Shown: in pieces, positions 53,987-63,258 of the stretch
How the letters are laid out: each line of letters opens with the position of its first letter
Position numbering within the stretch: position 1 is the first letter of the stretch
Assembly (NCBI GenBank): GCA_021287165.1
Contig: JAJTAY010000023.1
Span: forward strand, 104,212-168,211
Length of the DNA: 64,000 nt
Reading direction: 5' to 3'
Source of the DNA: Bacteroidia bacterium
GTDB taxonomy: Bacteria > Bacteroidota > Bacteroidia > Bacteroidales > F082
Position numbers and translations under genes: made by a program
The notes under the pieces: generated by a model
Database searches by the model: none
What the model saw: the letters and a program-made list of their open reading frames with translations, nothing else
What the model was told of the DNA's origin: nothing

Positions 53987-56900
53987 CTATTTAGATCTGT
54001 TTATCAGCCTCTTGACTTTAATCTTCACAAGGAAAAGGGCGTGATACATGGCCGGAACAAGCACCAGCGTGAGGAAGGTGGCAAAGCTGAGGCCAAAAAT
54101 TACCGTCCACGACATGGGGCTCCAAAACATGGCATTATCGCCGCCGAAATAAATCTTGGGATCGAAATTTTCGAACAGGCTCAGAAAATCGATGTTAATG
54201 CCGATGGCCAGCGGAAAGAGTCCCAGAATAGTTGTAATGGCGGTGAGCAAAACCGGCCTCAGACGTGTACGACCTGCTTCCACAATCCGGTCGAGCGATT
54301 CATCGCGGGGCAAATCGTCGGTTAACTGAAGGCCAAGCTCAAGCTTACGTTTGTTGCGCAGCAGATTGATATAGTCGATAAGCACAATGCCATTGTTCAC
54401 GACAACACCTGCCAGCGAAACAATGCCGATACCGGTCATGATGACCACAAATTCCATCCTGAATGTGGCCAGACCGCCAAACACACCAATTGTACTGAGC
54501 AAAACGGTGCTCATGATGATGACTGGTTTTACCAGCGAATTGAATTGCCCTACCAGGATGAGCAGAATGATGGCCACGGCGATAAGCAGTGCATTTACGA
54601 GGAAGCCCATCGATTCGGCCTGTTCCTGTTGTTCGCCGGTAAAGCTGTAGCGGTAGCCGTCGGGGAAATCATAGCCGTCGAGCACGGTGCGTATCTGGTT
54701 GTTTATCTCCGTTGGGTTGTACCCCTCCAGCACGTTGGAGTAGATGGTGATGACCCTTTCACGGTTGATGCGGTTGATGGCGCCATAGGTTGAGGTGAGT
54801 TCAACATCGGCCACTGCCGCAATGGGCACTTTTACAATTCGTCCGCTGGCCTGATCGCGGAAGGTGATGCTTTGGTTGAGCAGGGTGGAAAGGTCGTAGC
54901 GATATTCATCTTTCATGCGCACCTGAATGGGGTAATCATCCTCACCCACCTTGAAGTTCGACACTTCTGAACCAAACAGTGCTGTGCGTATGGTGCTGGC
55001 CACCTGACCGGTTGAGAGACCAAAACGCCGGGCGCGCTCGCGGTCGATGCTTACATTAAGTTCGGGTTTGCCCACATCAAGATCGATCTGCAGACCTTCG
55101 ATGCCTTGTATGCCCGAAGCCTCGATCAAATTGGTGAGGGTGTCGGTGATGCTCAGCAATCGGTTGAAATCGCGGCCGCTGATTTCAATATTGATAGGCT
55201 TGCCCACGGGAGGGCCTTCGTTTTGCTTTTCAACGGAGACAAGCATGCCGGGATATTTGCCTATAAGGCTGTCGCCCAGCCGTTTGAGCACATCGGCCGA
55301 ACTGAGGTTTCCGCGGTCTTCAAAGTTTACGAACGAAACCGTGATCATAGCCCGGTTTGGCCCGCCGCCACGTCCGCTGAAGCCTTCATTTTCCGAAACG
55401 GCTCCTTTGCCAACATTTGTCAAAACCGATTTTATAATTTTCTTGTCGGGCTCAATCAGCTCAAATACCTTGTCTTCCACAACCCTGATGGATGAGTCGG
55501 TTGCCCTGATATCGGTGCCAAGTGGTAGTTCGACCAATACATTGATATATTTGGGGTCTCCGGAAGGGAAGAAAATAACGCGTGGATTAGTGCCGAAATA
55601 AAAGCCAGTAGCGAGAATTAGTAGCAGAAAAGTAGCCAGAATGACGTAGAAGGCATTGCGTTTTTTGAGCGCAATACGCAGGGTTGCCAGATAGGCCTTC
55701 TCGAGCCAAACGAGAAAGACGGTTTGAAACCATCGGGCAAAACGGTTGAGAAACAACAGGTTAGCAAGACCTATCAAGGCAAAGATAACCAACAGGCTGC
55801 CCGGGGTATTCTTTCCCGTCACAAAGAACGGCACTGACAGCAACAGCATAGCGCCGGCTATGATAAGCGATTTCTTTTGGTTGGGCTTCTCTGTGGGATC
55901 TTCATTCTTGAAAAAGCGCTGCATGATAACCGGAACGAGCACCAGTGCTGTAAATAGCGAGGATGTTAAGGTAATGATAAGCGTCATGGGCAGGTATTTC
56001 ATAAACTCGCCGATGATGCTCTGCCAGAACAGCAGCGGGAAGAATGCAGCCAGGGTGGTGGCTGTGGAGGATATGATCGGGACGGCAATTTCGCCCACTG
56101 CTTCGCGTGCGGCTTCGCCAATGGGCTTGCCCTGCTCTACAAAGCGGTAAACGTTTTCGACAACCACAATTGCGTTGTCGACAAGCATACCGAGTGCGAG
56201 AATAAGACTGAAAAGAACAATCATATTCACCTGATAATCAAGCATTCCCATTACCACGAAAGAAATAAACATGGATAGGGGAATGCTAATGCCTACAAAA
56301 ACGGCATTGCGCGTACCCATGAAAAAGAACAGCACGAACACCACGAAGATGATCCCCATGATCATGCTGTTTTCGAGGTTGCTCAGCTGCAGTTTGATCT
56401 GTTCGCTCTGGTCGTTGGTGATGGTAAGCCTGAGGTTTTGCGGCAGCAGGTTTTCGTTGCGCGCCTTATCGATGAGCCTGAAAATTTTACTGGTGGCGTC
56501 GAGCAGGTTTTCGCCGCTCTTTTTCACTACCTGAAGGCTTACCACCGGCTGGTGGTCGAGGCGGGCAAAGCTGGTGGGGTCTTCGAAGCCGAATTCCACA
56601 TCGGCCACATCGCGCAGGTAAACAATATGCTGGTCTTCGTGCTTGATGATGATGTTGGCTATCTCGCGCACATCGGTAAACTCGCCGCTGATGCGCAGGG
56701 CACGGCGAACGCCGCCTGTCAGCATTTCACCGCCCGACATGGCCAGGTTTTCGTTTTTTATGGCCGATTCGATGTCGTTGAAACTCAGATCAACGGCCTG
56801 AAGTTTGTAAGGGTCGACCATCACTTTCACCTCGCGTTCGGTTATGCCGGTGATTTCCACCTTGGAGATTTCCGACAGGGCTTCAATTTCGTCTTCAAGC

Positions 56901-57409
56901 AGCTCGGCAAAGTTTTTCAGCTCGTTGATGCTGAAATCGCCCGAGAGGTTGATGTTGATGATAGGAAACTCCGAAAAGTCGATGTCCGAAACCATTGGGT
57001 CGTCCATCAGGTTGTCGGGAAGGTTGCTTTTGGCTTTGTCCACGGCGTCCTTCACATCCTGAAGCGCGGTTTTGATGTCGATGTCGGTATTGAACTCCAC
57101 GAAGATGCTCGATGCATCCTGACTCGAGAGGGAGGTCATCTTTTTGATTCCTTTCACCGATTCGATCTCTTTTTCCAGCTCGCGGGTGATAAGGTTCTCG
57201 ATGTCGAGCGGCGGGTTGCCGGGGTAGATGGTTTGCACCATCACCGTGGGGATGACGATATCGGGGAACAGCTCTTTTGGCAACGAACGGTAGGTGTAGA
57301 AGCCAAAGGCTCCCAGTATCAGGATGAGCAGGAATATGGTGTTGGCATTTTTCAATGCCCATGTGGTTGGCCCAAAATTGCGTTTGAGCTGGTCGTTGGT
57401 GTTTTCCAT
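53987..57409 (-). CDS. RND efflux transporter permease (AcrB/HAE1-like)
   Basis: A 1140-residue inner-membrane RND pump of the drug/solvent-efflux type, slightly longer than AcrB. Helix segments such as LALGMLVDNAIVVVENVYRF (conserved proton-relay Asp of TM4) and two large periplasmic loops are visible. It would act with the adaptor and TolC-type channel encoded upstream in the same operon. The cytoplasmic loop around residue 500-560 contains extra hydrophobic helices compared with AcrB. It lies 11 bp after the adaptor frame. If the adaptor is not made, the pump may be uncoupled unless another adaptor substitutes. Confidence 0.94.
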   Translation of the reverse strand: MENTNDQLKRNFGPTTWALKNANTIFLLILILGAFGFYTYRSLPKELFPDIVIPTVMVQTIYPGNPPLDIENLITRELEKEIESVKGIKKMTSLSSQDASSIFVEFNTDIDIKTALQDVKDAVDKAKSNLPDNLMDDPMVSDIDFSEFPIININLSGDFSINELKNFAELLEDEIEALSEISKVEITGITEREVKVMVDPYKLQAVDLSFNDIESAIKNENLAMSGGEMLTGGVRRALRISGEFTDVREIANIIIKHEDQHIVYLRDVADVEFGFEDPTSFARLDHQPVVSLQVVKKSGENLLDATSKIFRLIDKARNENLLPQNLRLTITNDQSEQIKLQLSNLENSMIMGIIFVVFVLFFFMGTRNAVFVGISIPLSMFISFVVMGMLDYQVNMIVLFSLILALGMLVDNAIVVVENVYRFVEQGKPIGEAAREAVGEIAVPIISSTATTLAAFFPLLFWQSIIGEFMKYLPMTLIITLTSSLFTALVLVPVIMQRFFKNEDPTEKPNQKKSLIIAGAMLLLSVPFFVTGKNTPGSLLVIFALIGLANLLFLNRFARWFQTVFLVWLEKAYLATLRIALKKRNAFYVILATFLLLILATGFYFGTNPRVIFFPSGDPKYINVLVELPLGTDIRATDSSIRVVEDKVFELIEPDKKIIKSVLTNVGKGAVSENEGFSGRGGGPNRAMITVSFVNFEDRGNLSSADVLKRLGDSLIGKYPGMLVSVEKQNEGPPVGKPINIEISGRDFNRLLSITDTLTNLIEASGIQGIEGLQIDLDVGKPELNVSIDRERARRFGLSTGQVASTIRTALFGSEVSNFKVGEDDYPIQVRMKDEYRYDLSTLLNQSITFRDQASGRIVKVPIAAVADVELTSTYGAINRINRERVITIYSNVLEGYNPTEINNQIRTVLDGYDFPDGYRYSFTGEQQEQAESMGFLVNALLIAVAIILLILVGQFNSLVKPVIIMSTVLLSTIGVFGGLATFRMEFVVIMTGIGIVSLAGVVVNNGIVLIDYINLLRNKRKLELGLQLTDDLPRDESLDRIVEAGRTRLRPVLLTAITTILGLFPLAIGINIDFLSLFENFDPKIYFGGDNAMFWSPMSWTVIFGLSFATFLTLVLVPAMYHALFLVKIKVKRLINRSK

Positions 57410-57420
57410 GACGATCGGTT

Positions 57421-58560
57421 TTAGCTGGCCAACTGACTAACTGCGCGCACAATGGTGCCGTCGCTCACACGGTTAAAACCCTGCACTATGATTTGATCAC
57501 CGGCGCTAAGGCCTTCCGAAATACGGCTGGTGTCGAGGTAAAGCCGGTCGGTGGTGATATAGCGTTTACGTGCCACGAGCTGTCCGTTTTCGTTTGCGGC
57601 CACATAAAGGTATTTGCCCTTGAGGTCTTCGCGGATCACTTTCGACGGAACGATAATGCTGTTTTCGGCCGTGAAGTCGTTGATGTCGATGATGGCCACC
57701 ATATTGGGTTTGAGCAGGTTGTTGGGGTTATCGACCTGTACTTCAATTTCGAAAGTGCGGTTGTTTTTGTTCACTACATTGCCAACACGGGTGATGGTGG
57801 TATTAATGATCATGTCGGGGTAGGCCGAAAAACGAAGTTGAACAGGTTCTTTAACCCTGATGGCGCCGGCGTGGCTTTCGGAGATGTCGGCTTTCACCAG
57901 CAGCGGATTGAGGCTAACCACATACATCAGCTGCATGCCGGGCATGGCCAGTTCGCCTTTTTTCTGCTGAATTTTTTCAACAACACCGTCGATAGGCGAA
58001 CGTACAATGGCCATATCGAGTTGTGCTTCAAGGGTTTTCAGTCGGTCTTCGAGTGCGCTCAGATTGTTTTTGGCCTGCAAGTATTGCATTTCGGAACCGA
58101 TTTTTTGTTCCCACAGCCTTTTCTGGCGCTAAAACACATCGCGGGCCAGCTGAAGCTGGGTTTTTACTTCGGCCATATTGCCCGAGATGACGTCGGTATT
58201 GAGCCTTGCCAAAACCTGCCCGCGCGAAACGCGTTGCCCCTCCGTTACTGCGATTTCCCTGATCTGGCCGCTCATTTCCGGACTGATAAAGGCTTCGCGA
58301 ATGGGTGTTACGGTGCCGCTGGCCTGAAAGAAATGCCTGAAAACGGCTGGTTCAATCGTTTCGAGCACTACGGGAACTTCCGACGTCCGGGTTTCGAGAT
58401 CGCCCGATTGTTTCAGCGCTTCTATTTTGGCGCTTAGCTCGGCCTGTTGTTTAAGGTATTGCTCAAGTTGTTTTTCGGCATCGCGGCCGGGGTTTCCTTT
58501 TCCGCACGAAACAAGCATGGCCGAAAAGGAAACAATGGCGATTAATAAATTGTATTTCAT
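57421..58560 (-). pseudogene. RND periplasmic adaptor (membrane fusion protein) interrupted by an in-frame amber codon
   Basis: One continuous reading frame encodes a 379-codon HlyD/AcrA-type adaptor, except for TAG at 58129-58131. The first part (143 residues) has signal peptide and lipobox VSC, a coiled coil and the start of the lipoyl domain (ISPEMSGQIREIAVTEGQ); the second part resumes after the stop with RQKRLWEQKIGSE and continues through the second lipoyl half (VRSPIDGVVEKIQQKKGEL) and beta-barrel to the end. Homologues typically have Glu or Gln at this position (VxERQK-type), so a single-base change GAG or CAG to TAG explains it. No frameshift is needed. It may be a true pseudogene, a sequencing error, or suppressed by readthrough. 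The second fragment has an internal ATG at 58087-58089. Confidence 0.88.
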
Positions 58561-58566
58561 TGGTTA

Positions 58567-59196
58567 TTAGATGTTTGTTGCTATAAAATCAGGATAATTC
58601 GTTTTGATAAACTGCAATCCGGCTTCCGAAAGGATGCCAAAAAGATGATAGCGATAGGTTTCGATGAAGAAGGCCTCGCTGAAAAGTTCTTCAAGCGAAA
58701 CAAGGTCGGTATGCATGAGGTTTTCCATGCGCAGCACAAAAAGTTTTGCTATGATGTTTTCGTTCAGGTTGTTGCGGTAGAGGCCTTCGGTTTTTCCTTT
58801 AGTCAGATTGTTGAGCATAATCTCGTGCATCTGGGTTCGGGTGCGGTCGCGCAGTTTTTTGTATATCTGAGGAAAATACCGCTGAAGGTCGAACTCGAGC
58901 ACAGGGTTGTGGTTGCGCACAGTGGTGCTGGCGTGGCGGTAGAGTGCAAACATCTCGTCGATGGCATTGAGGTTTTGTTGTTCAATGCTTTTCATCGAGC
59001 AGTAATCGGATTCCAATAGAAGATTCAGTGCATCCTCTACCAACTGGGTTTTGTCGCTAAAGTGCTGATATAATGTCTTTTTCGACATGCCCATGTGACG
59101 TGCCAGGTCGTCCATGCTCACGCTCTTGATGCCATAGCGCTGAAAAACGCCCAGCGCCTGCACAATGATTTCGTTGGTGCGACTATCGTTGTTCAT
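58567..59196 (-). CDS. TetR/AcrR family transcriptional regulator of the efflux operon
   Basis: A 209-residue repressor. The helix-turn-helix is textbook: SVSMDDLARHMGMSKKTLYQHFSDKTQL in two adjoining pieces (about 25-52). The remainder is a helical ligand-binding domain. It lies between tolC (4-bp overlap) and the adaptor gene (6-bp gap), so it is expected to regulate its own operon, probably through the palindrome upstream of tolC. Confidence 0.93.
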   Translation of the reverse strand: MNNDSRTNEIIVQALGVFQRYGIKSVSMDDLARHMGMSKKTLYQHFSDKTQLVEDALNLLLESDYCSMKSIEQQNLNAIDEMFALYRHASTTVRNHNPVLEFDLQRYFPQIYKKLRDRTRTQMHEIMLNNLTKGKTEGLYRNNLNENIIAKLFVLRMENLMHTDLVSLEELFSEAFFIETYRYHLFGILSEAGLQFIKTNYPDFIATNI

Positions 59197-60542
59197 GGTG
59201 TATTCGAAGGATTTGCAAGCAGTTTTTCGAGCTCGGTTGCCTTGTTCATCAAATCCAGCGTGGCGTTAATATATTGGGTTTGAGCATTTAAAAACTGGTT
59301 GTGTGTGTTCAGCACATCAAGGCTCGATGCGAGACCTTCGGTGTATTTGATGCTGGTGCGGCGATAGATTTTCTCGGCGGTGGCTTTGTTGCGTCGGGTG
59401 TTTTCAACGGTTAAGAGCGCATTGCCGAAGGCGTTTCGGGAGGTTTGGTATTGCAGCCCTAAGTTGTTACGCAGCGATTGTTCGGCCACCTGCATGGCAT
59501 CGAGGTTGAGCTGGGCCTGACGCACACGTGCAGCGCGCTCGCCGCTGCTCCACAAAGGAATATTGAGCGAAACGCCCCATACCGAACTGAAAAACCAGCG
59601 GCCTTTGCTGTCAAAAAAGTCCCATTTCTCGCGCTGGGCATTGGTTTGTGCATTGAGGAAGGCCGAAAGTGTGGGCAGATAGGCGCTCTTCTCGAGCTTC
59701 AACCTCAAATCGGCCAAATGTTGTTGGTTTTTAATCAATTGAAAATCAATATTATTATTCACATTAAAAGTGCTGGCTGTAAGTTGTTCGCCAGCAAAAA
59801 CGGATGCAAGGTCATCCAGCCTGTCGGTGAGTTGGATTTGGGTATTGGGATCGATGCCAAGATGAAACTTGAGCAGATTCTCGGCCAGTTTCACCTGGCT
59901 GAGCACATTGTTGCGGGCGGTTTCCAATTCGTCCACCATAAGCAGCAACTGGTCGAGATCGGTTTCCTCGCCAAAGCCGTTTTCGACAATTGAACGGGTT
60001 TGACCAGACAGCTTTTTTGTAATCAAAAGGGTTGAGTCAACTACCTTAAGGTTTTCGTAAGTGGCAAGCACCAACACATAGGCATCCTTAATAGTCTTTT
60101 TTACCTCAATGTTGGATTTCACGAGGCTTTGCTCGCTTTGGCGGAGGAAAGCCTGCGACGACTGCAGGGCAACAATGTAGCTTCCGCTAAACAGCAACTG
60201 GTTGAGTGTGAGCCCTGCAGCACTGCTGTAGCGTGTGCCAAAACGCACAGCCACGGGCTCGTCCTGGCCCAAAAAAGCGCCGGGCAGCAGGGTGGTGGGG
60301 AGGCTGATGTTGTCGTTATAGCTCAGGTTGGCGCTCAACTGTGGCAAGCCAGTGGCGGTGGTTTCACGCACTTTTTGGCGCGCCGATTCCACCTCAATGC
60401 GCGCCGACTGCAGGCTATAATTATGCTTTAATCCCAGCTCCAGTGCCTTCCCGAGGCTGAGACTCAGAGGCTCCTGAGCCTTTGCCAGCCCCGCAAGCAA
60501 CAGGACGGAAAGAAACGATAAAATGGTTTTTGAAAATGACAT
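59193..60542 (-). CDS. TolC-family outer-membrane efflux protein
   Basis: A 449-residue OMF/TolC channel protein. It has a signal peptide (MSFSKTILSFLSVLLLAGLAKA), the repeated helical hairpins of the family (ALELGLKHNYSLQSARIEVE; and the internal duplicate RAARVRQAQLNLDAMQVAEQ) and the beta-barrel strands. It provides the outer-membrane exit for the RND pump of the same operon. The ATG at 60540-60542 is chosen because it directly precedes the signal peptide; a TTG 69 bases upstream is less likely. Confidence 0.92.
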   Translation of the reverse strand: MSFSKTILSFLSVLLLAGLAKAQEPLSLSLGKALELGLKHNYSLQSARIEVESARQKVRETTATGLPQLSANLSYNDNISLPTTLLPGAFLGQDEPVAVRFGTRYSSAAGLTLNQLLFSGSYIVALQSSQAFLRQSEQSLVKSNIEVKKTIKDAYVLVLATYENLKVVDSTLLITKKLSGQTRSIVENGFGEETDLDQLLLMVDELETARNNVLSQVKLAENLLKFHLGIDPNTQIQLTDRLDDLASVFAGEQLTASTFNVNNNIDFQLIKNQQHLADLRLKLEKSAYLPTLSAFLNAQTNAQREKWDFFDSKGRWFFSSVWGVSLNIPLWSSGERAARVRQAQLNLDAMQVAEQSLRNNLGLQYQTSRNAFGNALLTVENTRRNKATAEKIYRRTSIKYTEGLASSLDVLNTHNQFLNAQTQYINATLDLMNKATELEKLLANPSNTP

Positions 60543-60626
60543 GACTATCGTTGTTGAATGTGTTTTGTGATTTTGCCCATTAAACACTTCGGAAACCGAA
60601 AATGTTCTCAAAGTTTCCAGGGTTTA

Positions 60627-60662
60627 GGTTAACAAATGTTAACCGGTGTTTTATCCTTTCAA
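60627..60662. promoter_or_regulatory. Palindromic operator on the predicted promoter of the efflux operon
   Basis: GGTTAACA-AA-TGTTAACC (60627-60644) is a perfect 8-bp inverted repeat. On the minus strand TTG (60660-60662) and AACATTTG (60633-60640) are 19 bp apart, so the palindrome covers the -7 box of the tolC promoter. A TetR gene lies second in the operon, which makes this the natural operator. The remaining part of the 312-bp divergent region holds only the forward promoter of the iron-sulfur genes. Confidence 0.6.
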
Positions 60663-60798
60663 CAAGCCTGATAAATTCAGATGCCCCATAATTTGTAATC
60701 AACCTAAACATCTTTGTAATGAGTTGTAAAACAGATATATAGATGCAATTTTCAATTCATTTTTCCAGTCCGGCATCACTACAAGGCACTGACGGGTT

Positions 60799-60828
60799 TT
60801 GCCGGCTTGAGCAAAAAACATAATATTG
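60799..60828 (+). promoter_or_regulatory. Predicted promoter of the iron-sulfur protein pair
   Basis: TTG (60799-60801) and TAATATTG (60821-60828) are 19 bp apart, one mismatch from the -7 consensus. The ATG at 60855 lies 26 bp downstream, which argues against a TTG start at 60807. Confidence 0.45.
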
Positions 60829-60854
60829 CATACCTAGCCAAAAACCAGAATACC

Positions 60855-62168
60855 ATGCTGAAGCAACTGCTCTTTGGCCTTTCGCTGCTGATTACCTTGG
60901 GTGTATTTGCCTACACCATGCGAAGGCTGTTTTATAATTTCCGTTACACCAGGCCCAAAAAGCTTCGCGATTTTTGCAAACGCCTGAAGATTACTTTCGA
61001 AGTGGCCATTCTCCAGACCAAAATCATGCGTTTTCCTTTTGCAGGATTACTTCATGCCTTGGTTTTCTGGGGGTTTATCATCATCCTTTTCGGAAGCATC
61101 GAAATGGTCGTCGATGGGCTGGCCGGCACTGTGCGTGTATTTGGATTTTTGGGCTGGTTCTACGATTTTCTTACCGGAGCGGGCGATGTGTTTGCGTTCA
61201 TCATTTTCATTAGCATCATCGTGTTTTTGGCAAGAAGACTGTTTTTTACGGTCAATCGTTTCTACGGGCTTGAGATGAAGCCGGTTTCCAAAGCCGATGC
61301 CAATCTGGCCCTCAGCTTTATCCTGCTGCTGATGGTTAGCCTGCTGGGAATGAACACGTTTTATCTGCTCGACGCACAGGCTGCCGGACGAGCTGTGGTG
61401 GGCAGCTATCCGGTGAGCGCGCTGCTTGCCGGCTGGTTCGAAGGAATGAGTGCCGGCCAAATGCATTTCTGGCACGAGTTCAATTGGTGGTTTCACATCC
61501 TGCTGATTTTCGTTTTTGCCAATGTTTTACCCTACTCAAAACATTTTCATGTGTTCATGTCGGTGCCCAATGTTTTCGTAAGCCGCATTGAGCCCCTTGG
61601 AGTTGTCGATAATATGGACAGCATCACCCGCGAGGTGAAACTTATGCTCGACCCCACGCTTGCGGCCGACGCACCCGCCGAAGCGCCCTCACGTTTCGGA
61701 GTGGCCGATGCCGAAGATGTGAACTGGGTAAACTACATGAATGCACTCTCTTGTACAGAATGTGGCAGGTGTACTTCAGTTTGTCCGGCCAACATTACCG
61801 GAAAGCTGCTTTCACCCCGCAAGATAATGATGGACCTTCGCGCCAGAATGAAGGAAAAAGGTCCCGGACTGGCAAAAGAGGGTGGGCAGTACGATGATGG
61901 CAAGGCCTTGCTGGGCAGCTACATTTCCGAAGAGGAATTGTGGGCCTGCACCATGTGCAACGCCTGCGCCATGGAATGTCCTGTAAACATTCACCAGCCT
62001 TCAATCATCCTCGATATGCGCCGCTATCTGGTACTCGAAAAGTCGGCTGCGCCGGGCGGACTTAACGCTGCTTTCACCAATATCGAGAACAATGGCGCGC
62101 CATGGCAGTTCTCGCCCCACGACAGGCTGAAATGGGCCGAGGAACTTAGCATGAACAAGATTGATTAA
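60855..62168 (+). CDS. Membrane iron-sulfur protein with cytochrome b-like and dicluster 4Fe-4S domains
   Basis: A 437-residue protein. The N-terminal half (about 1-240) has five or so helices with histidines (GLLHALVFWGF, HFWHEFNWWFHILLIF), resembling the nitrate-reductase gamma/HdrE type haem b domain. The C-terminal half carries two 4Fe-4S motifs: CTECGRCTSVCP and CTMCNACAMECP. This HdrE/HdrC-like fusion would move electrons between the quinone pool and the soluble CCG-domain subunit encoded 18 bp downstream. The physiological donor or acceptor is not shown by the sequence. Confidence 0.88.
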   Translation: MLKQLLFGLSLLITLGVFAYTMRRLFYNFRYTRPKKLRDFCKRLKITFEVAILQTKIMRFPFAGLLHALVFWGFIIILFGSIEMVVDGLAGTVRVFGFLGWFYDFLTGAGDVFAFIIFISIIVFLARRLFFTVNRFYGLEMKPVSKADANLALSFILLLMVSLLGMNTFYLLDAQAAGRAVVGSYPVSALLAGWFEGMSAGQMHFWHEFNWWFHILLIFVFANVLPYSKHFHVFMSVPNVFVSRIEPLGVVDNMDSITREVKLMLDPTLAADAPAEAPSRFGVADAEDVNWVNYMNALSCTECGRCTSVCPANITGKLLSPRKIMMDLRARMKEKGPGLAKEGGQYDDGKALLGSYISEEELWACTMCNACAMECPVNIHQPSIILDMRRYLVLEKSAAPGGLNAAFTNIENNGAPWQFSPHDRLKWAEELSMNKID

Positions 62169-62186
62169 CCAGAAAATGAATCGACG

Positions 62187-62984
62187 ATGGAAAACAAGAT
62201 AGCAGTCAAAGTGCCTGTGATGGCCGATGTGGTGGCCTCAGGGCATCAGCCTGAGTGGTTGTTTTGGGTTGGATCGGCCGGCGCTTTCGACGACCGTTAC
62301 CGCAAGGTTACCCGCGAGTTTGCCAAAATACTGGCATACCTTGGCACCGATTACGCCGTGCTGGGCGCTGAGGAAAGCGACAGCGGCGATGTGGCCCGCC
62401 GTGCCGGAAACGAAATGTTGTTCCAGATGCAGGTGCTTACCAATATTCAGATACTCAATGGTTATGGTGTAAAAAAAATCGTAAGCTGCTGCCCGCACGA
62501 TTATAATACGTTTAAACACGAATATCCCGTGCTTGGAGGGAGTTACGAGGTGTGGCATCATACGCAGTTTTTGCAGAAGATGATTGAAAGCGGCAAAATC
62601 AACATCAAAAGCAATCCCTTCGACGGCAAGACCATCGTTTTTCACGACCCCTGCTATCTTGGTCGCGCAAATAATGAATATGAGGCTCCGCGTTTCATAC
62701 TCGATGCCCTGCCTGCACTCAATGTGGAAATGAAGCGCAACCGCAGCAAGGCCCTTTGCTGTGGTGCCGGAGGCGGACAAATGTTTAAGGAAGCCGAAAA
62801 AGGGAATAAGGAAGTATTCATCGAACGTACCGAAGAGGCCATAGCCACTGGTGCCGATATCATTGCCACCGCCTGCCCGTTTTGTATGGTGATGATGAGC
62901 GACGGTATTAAATACAAGAACCAGGAAGAGCGGCTGAAAAACTACGACATCGCCGAACTGGTGAGTATGAGTCTAGGATTATAG
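62187..62984 (+). CDS. CCG-domain (HdrB-like) iron-sulfur protein
   Basis: A 265-residue protein with two CCG-type cysteine blocks: VSCCPHDYNTFKHEYP plus HDPCYLGR in the middle, and ALCCGAGGGQMF plus TACPFCMVMM near the end. Such domains bind the non-cubane 4Fe-4S cluster in heterodisulfide reductase HdrB and occur in LutA/GlpC-type proteins. It is cytoplasmic and pairs with the preceding membrane protein in one transcript. A real disulfide substrate is not implied. Confidence 0.9.
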   Translation: MENKIAVKVPVMADVVASGHQPEWLFWVGSAGAFDDRYRKVTREFAKILAYLGTDYAVLGAEESDSGDVARRAGNEMLFQMQVLTNIQILNGYGVKKIVSCCPHDYNTFKHEYPVLGGSYEVWHHTQFLQKMIESGKINIKSNPFDGKTIVFHDPCYLGRANNEYEAPRFILDALPALNVEMKRNRSKALCCGAGGGQMFKEAEKGNKEVFIERTEEAIATGADIIATACPFCMVMMSDGIKYKNQEERLKNYDIAELVSMSLGL

Positions 62985-63258
62985 GAGATAGTGCATCTTA
63001 CCCTGTGTTGGAGGGGGCAAGGATTGTCAGGTTATTAGCAGTAAAAATGGATTTTTATGGCAGTCGTTTGTTTAGTCAACGAAAGAATGGGTTTAAGATA
63101 ATGACACGAGTATTTATTCTTTCTCCTGTTAATATTGAAAAGGGGGTGACAACCTGCAGGGAAGGCGTGTTGCGTAAAGTGTTAGACTAGATCATAAAAT
63201 AAGTGATCGATTTAGAAACGATTTCATACATTTATAAAAATTTTAAGATTTTAGAACA

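Noticed and set aside
63005..63190. A 61-codon frame between the CCG protein and the right-edge gene
   Set aside because: No start-site signal, no recognisable features, atypical composition.
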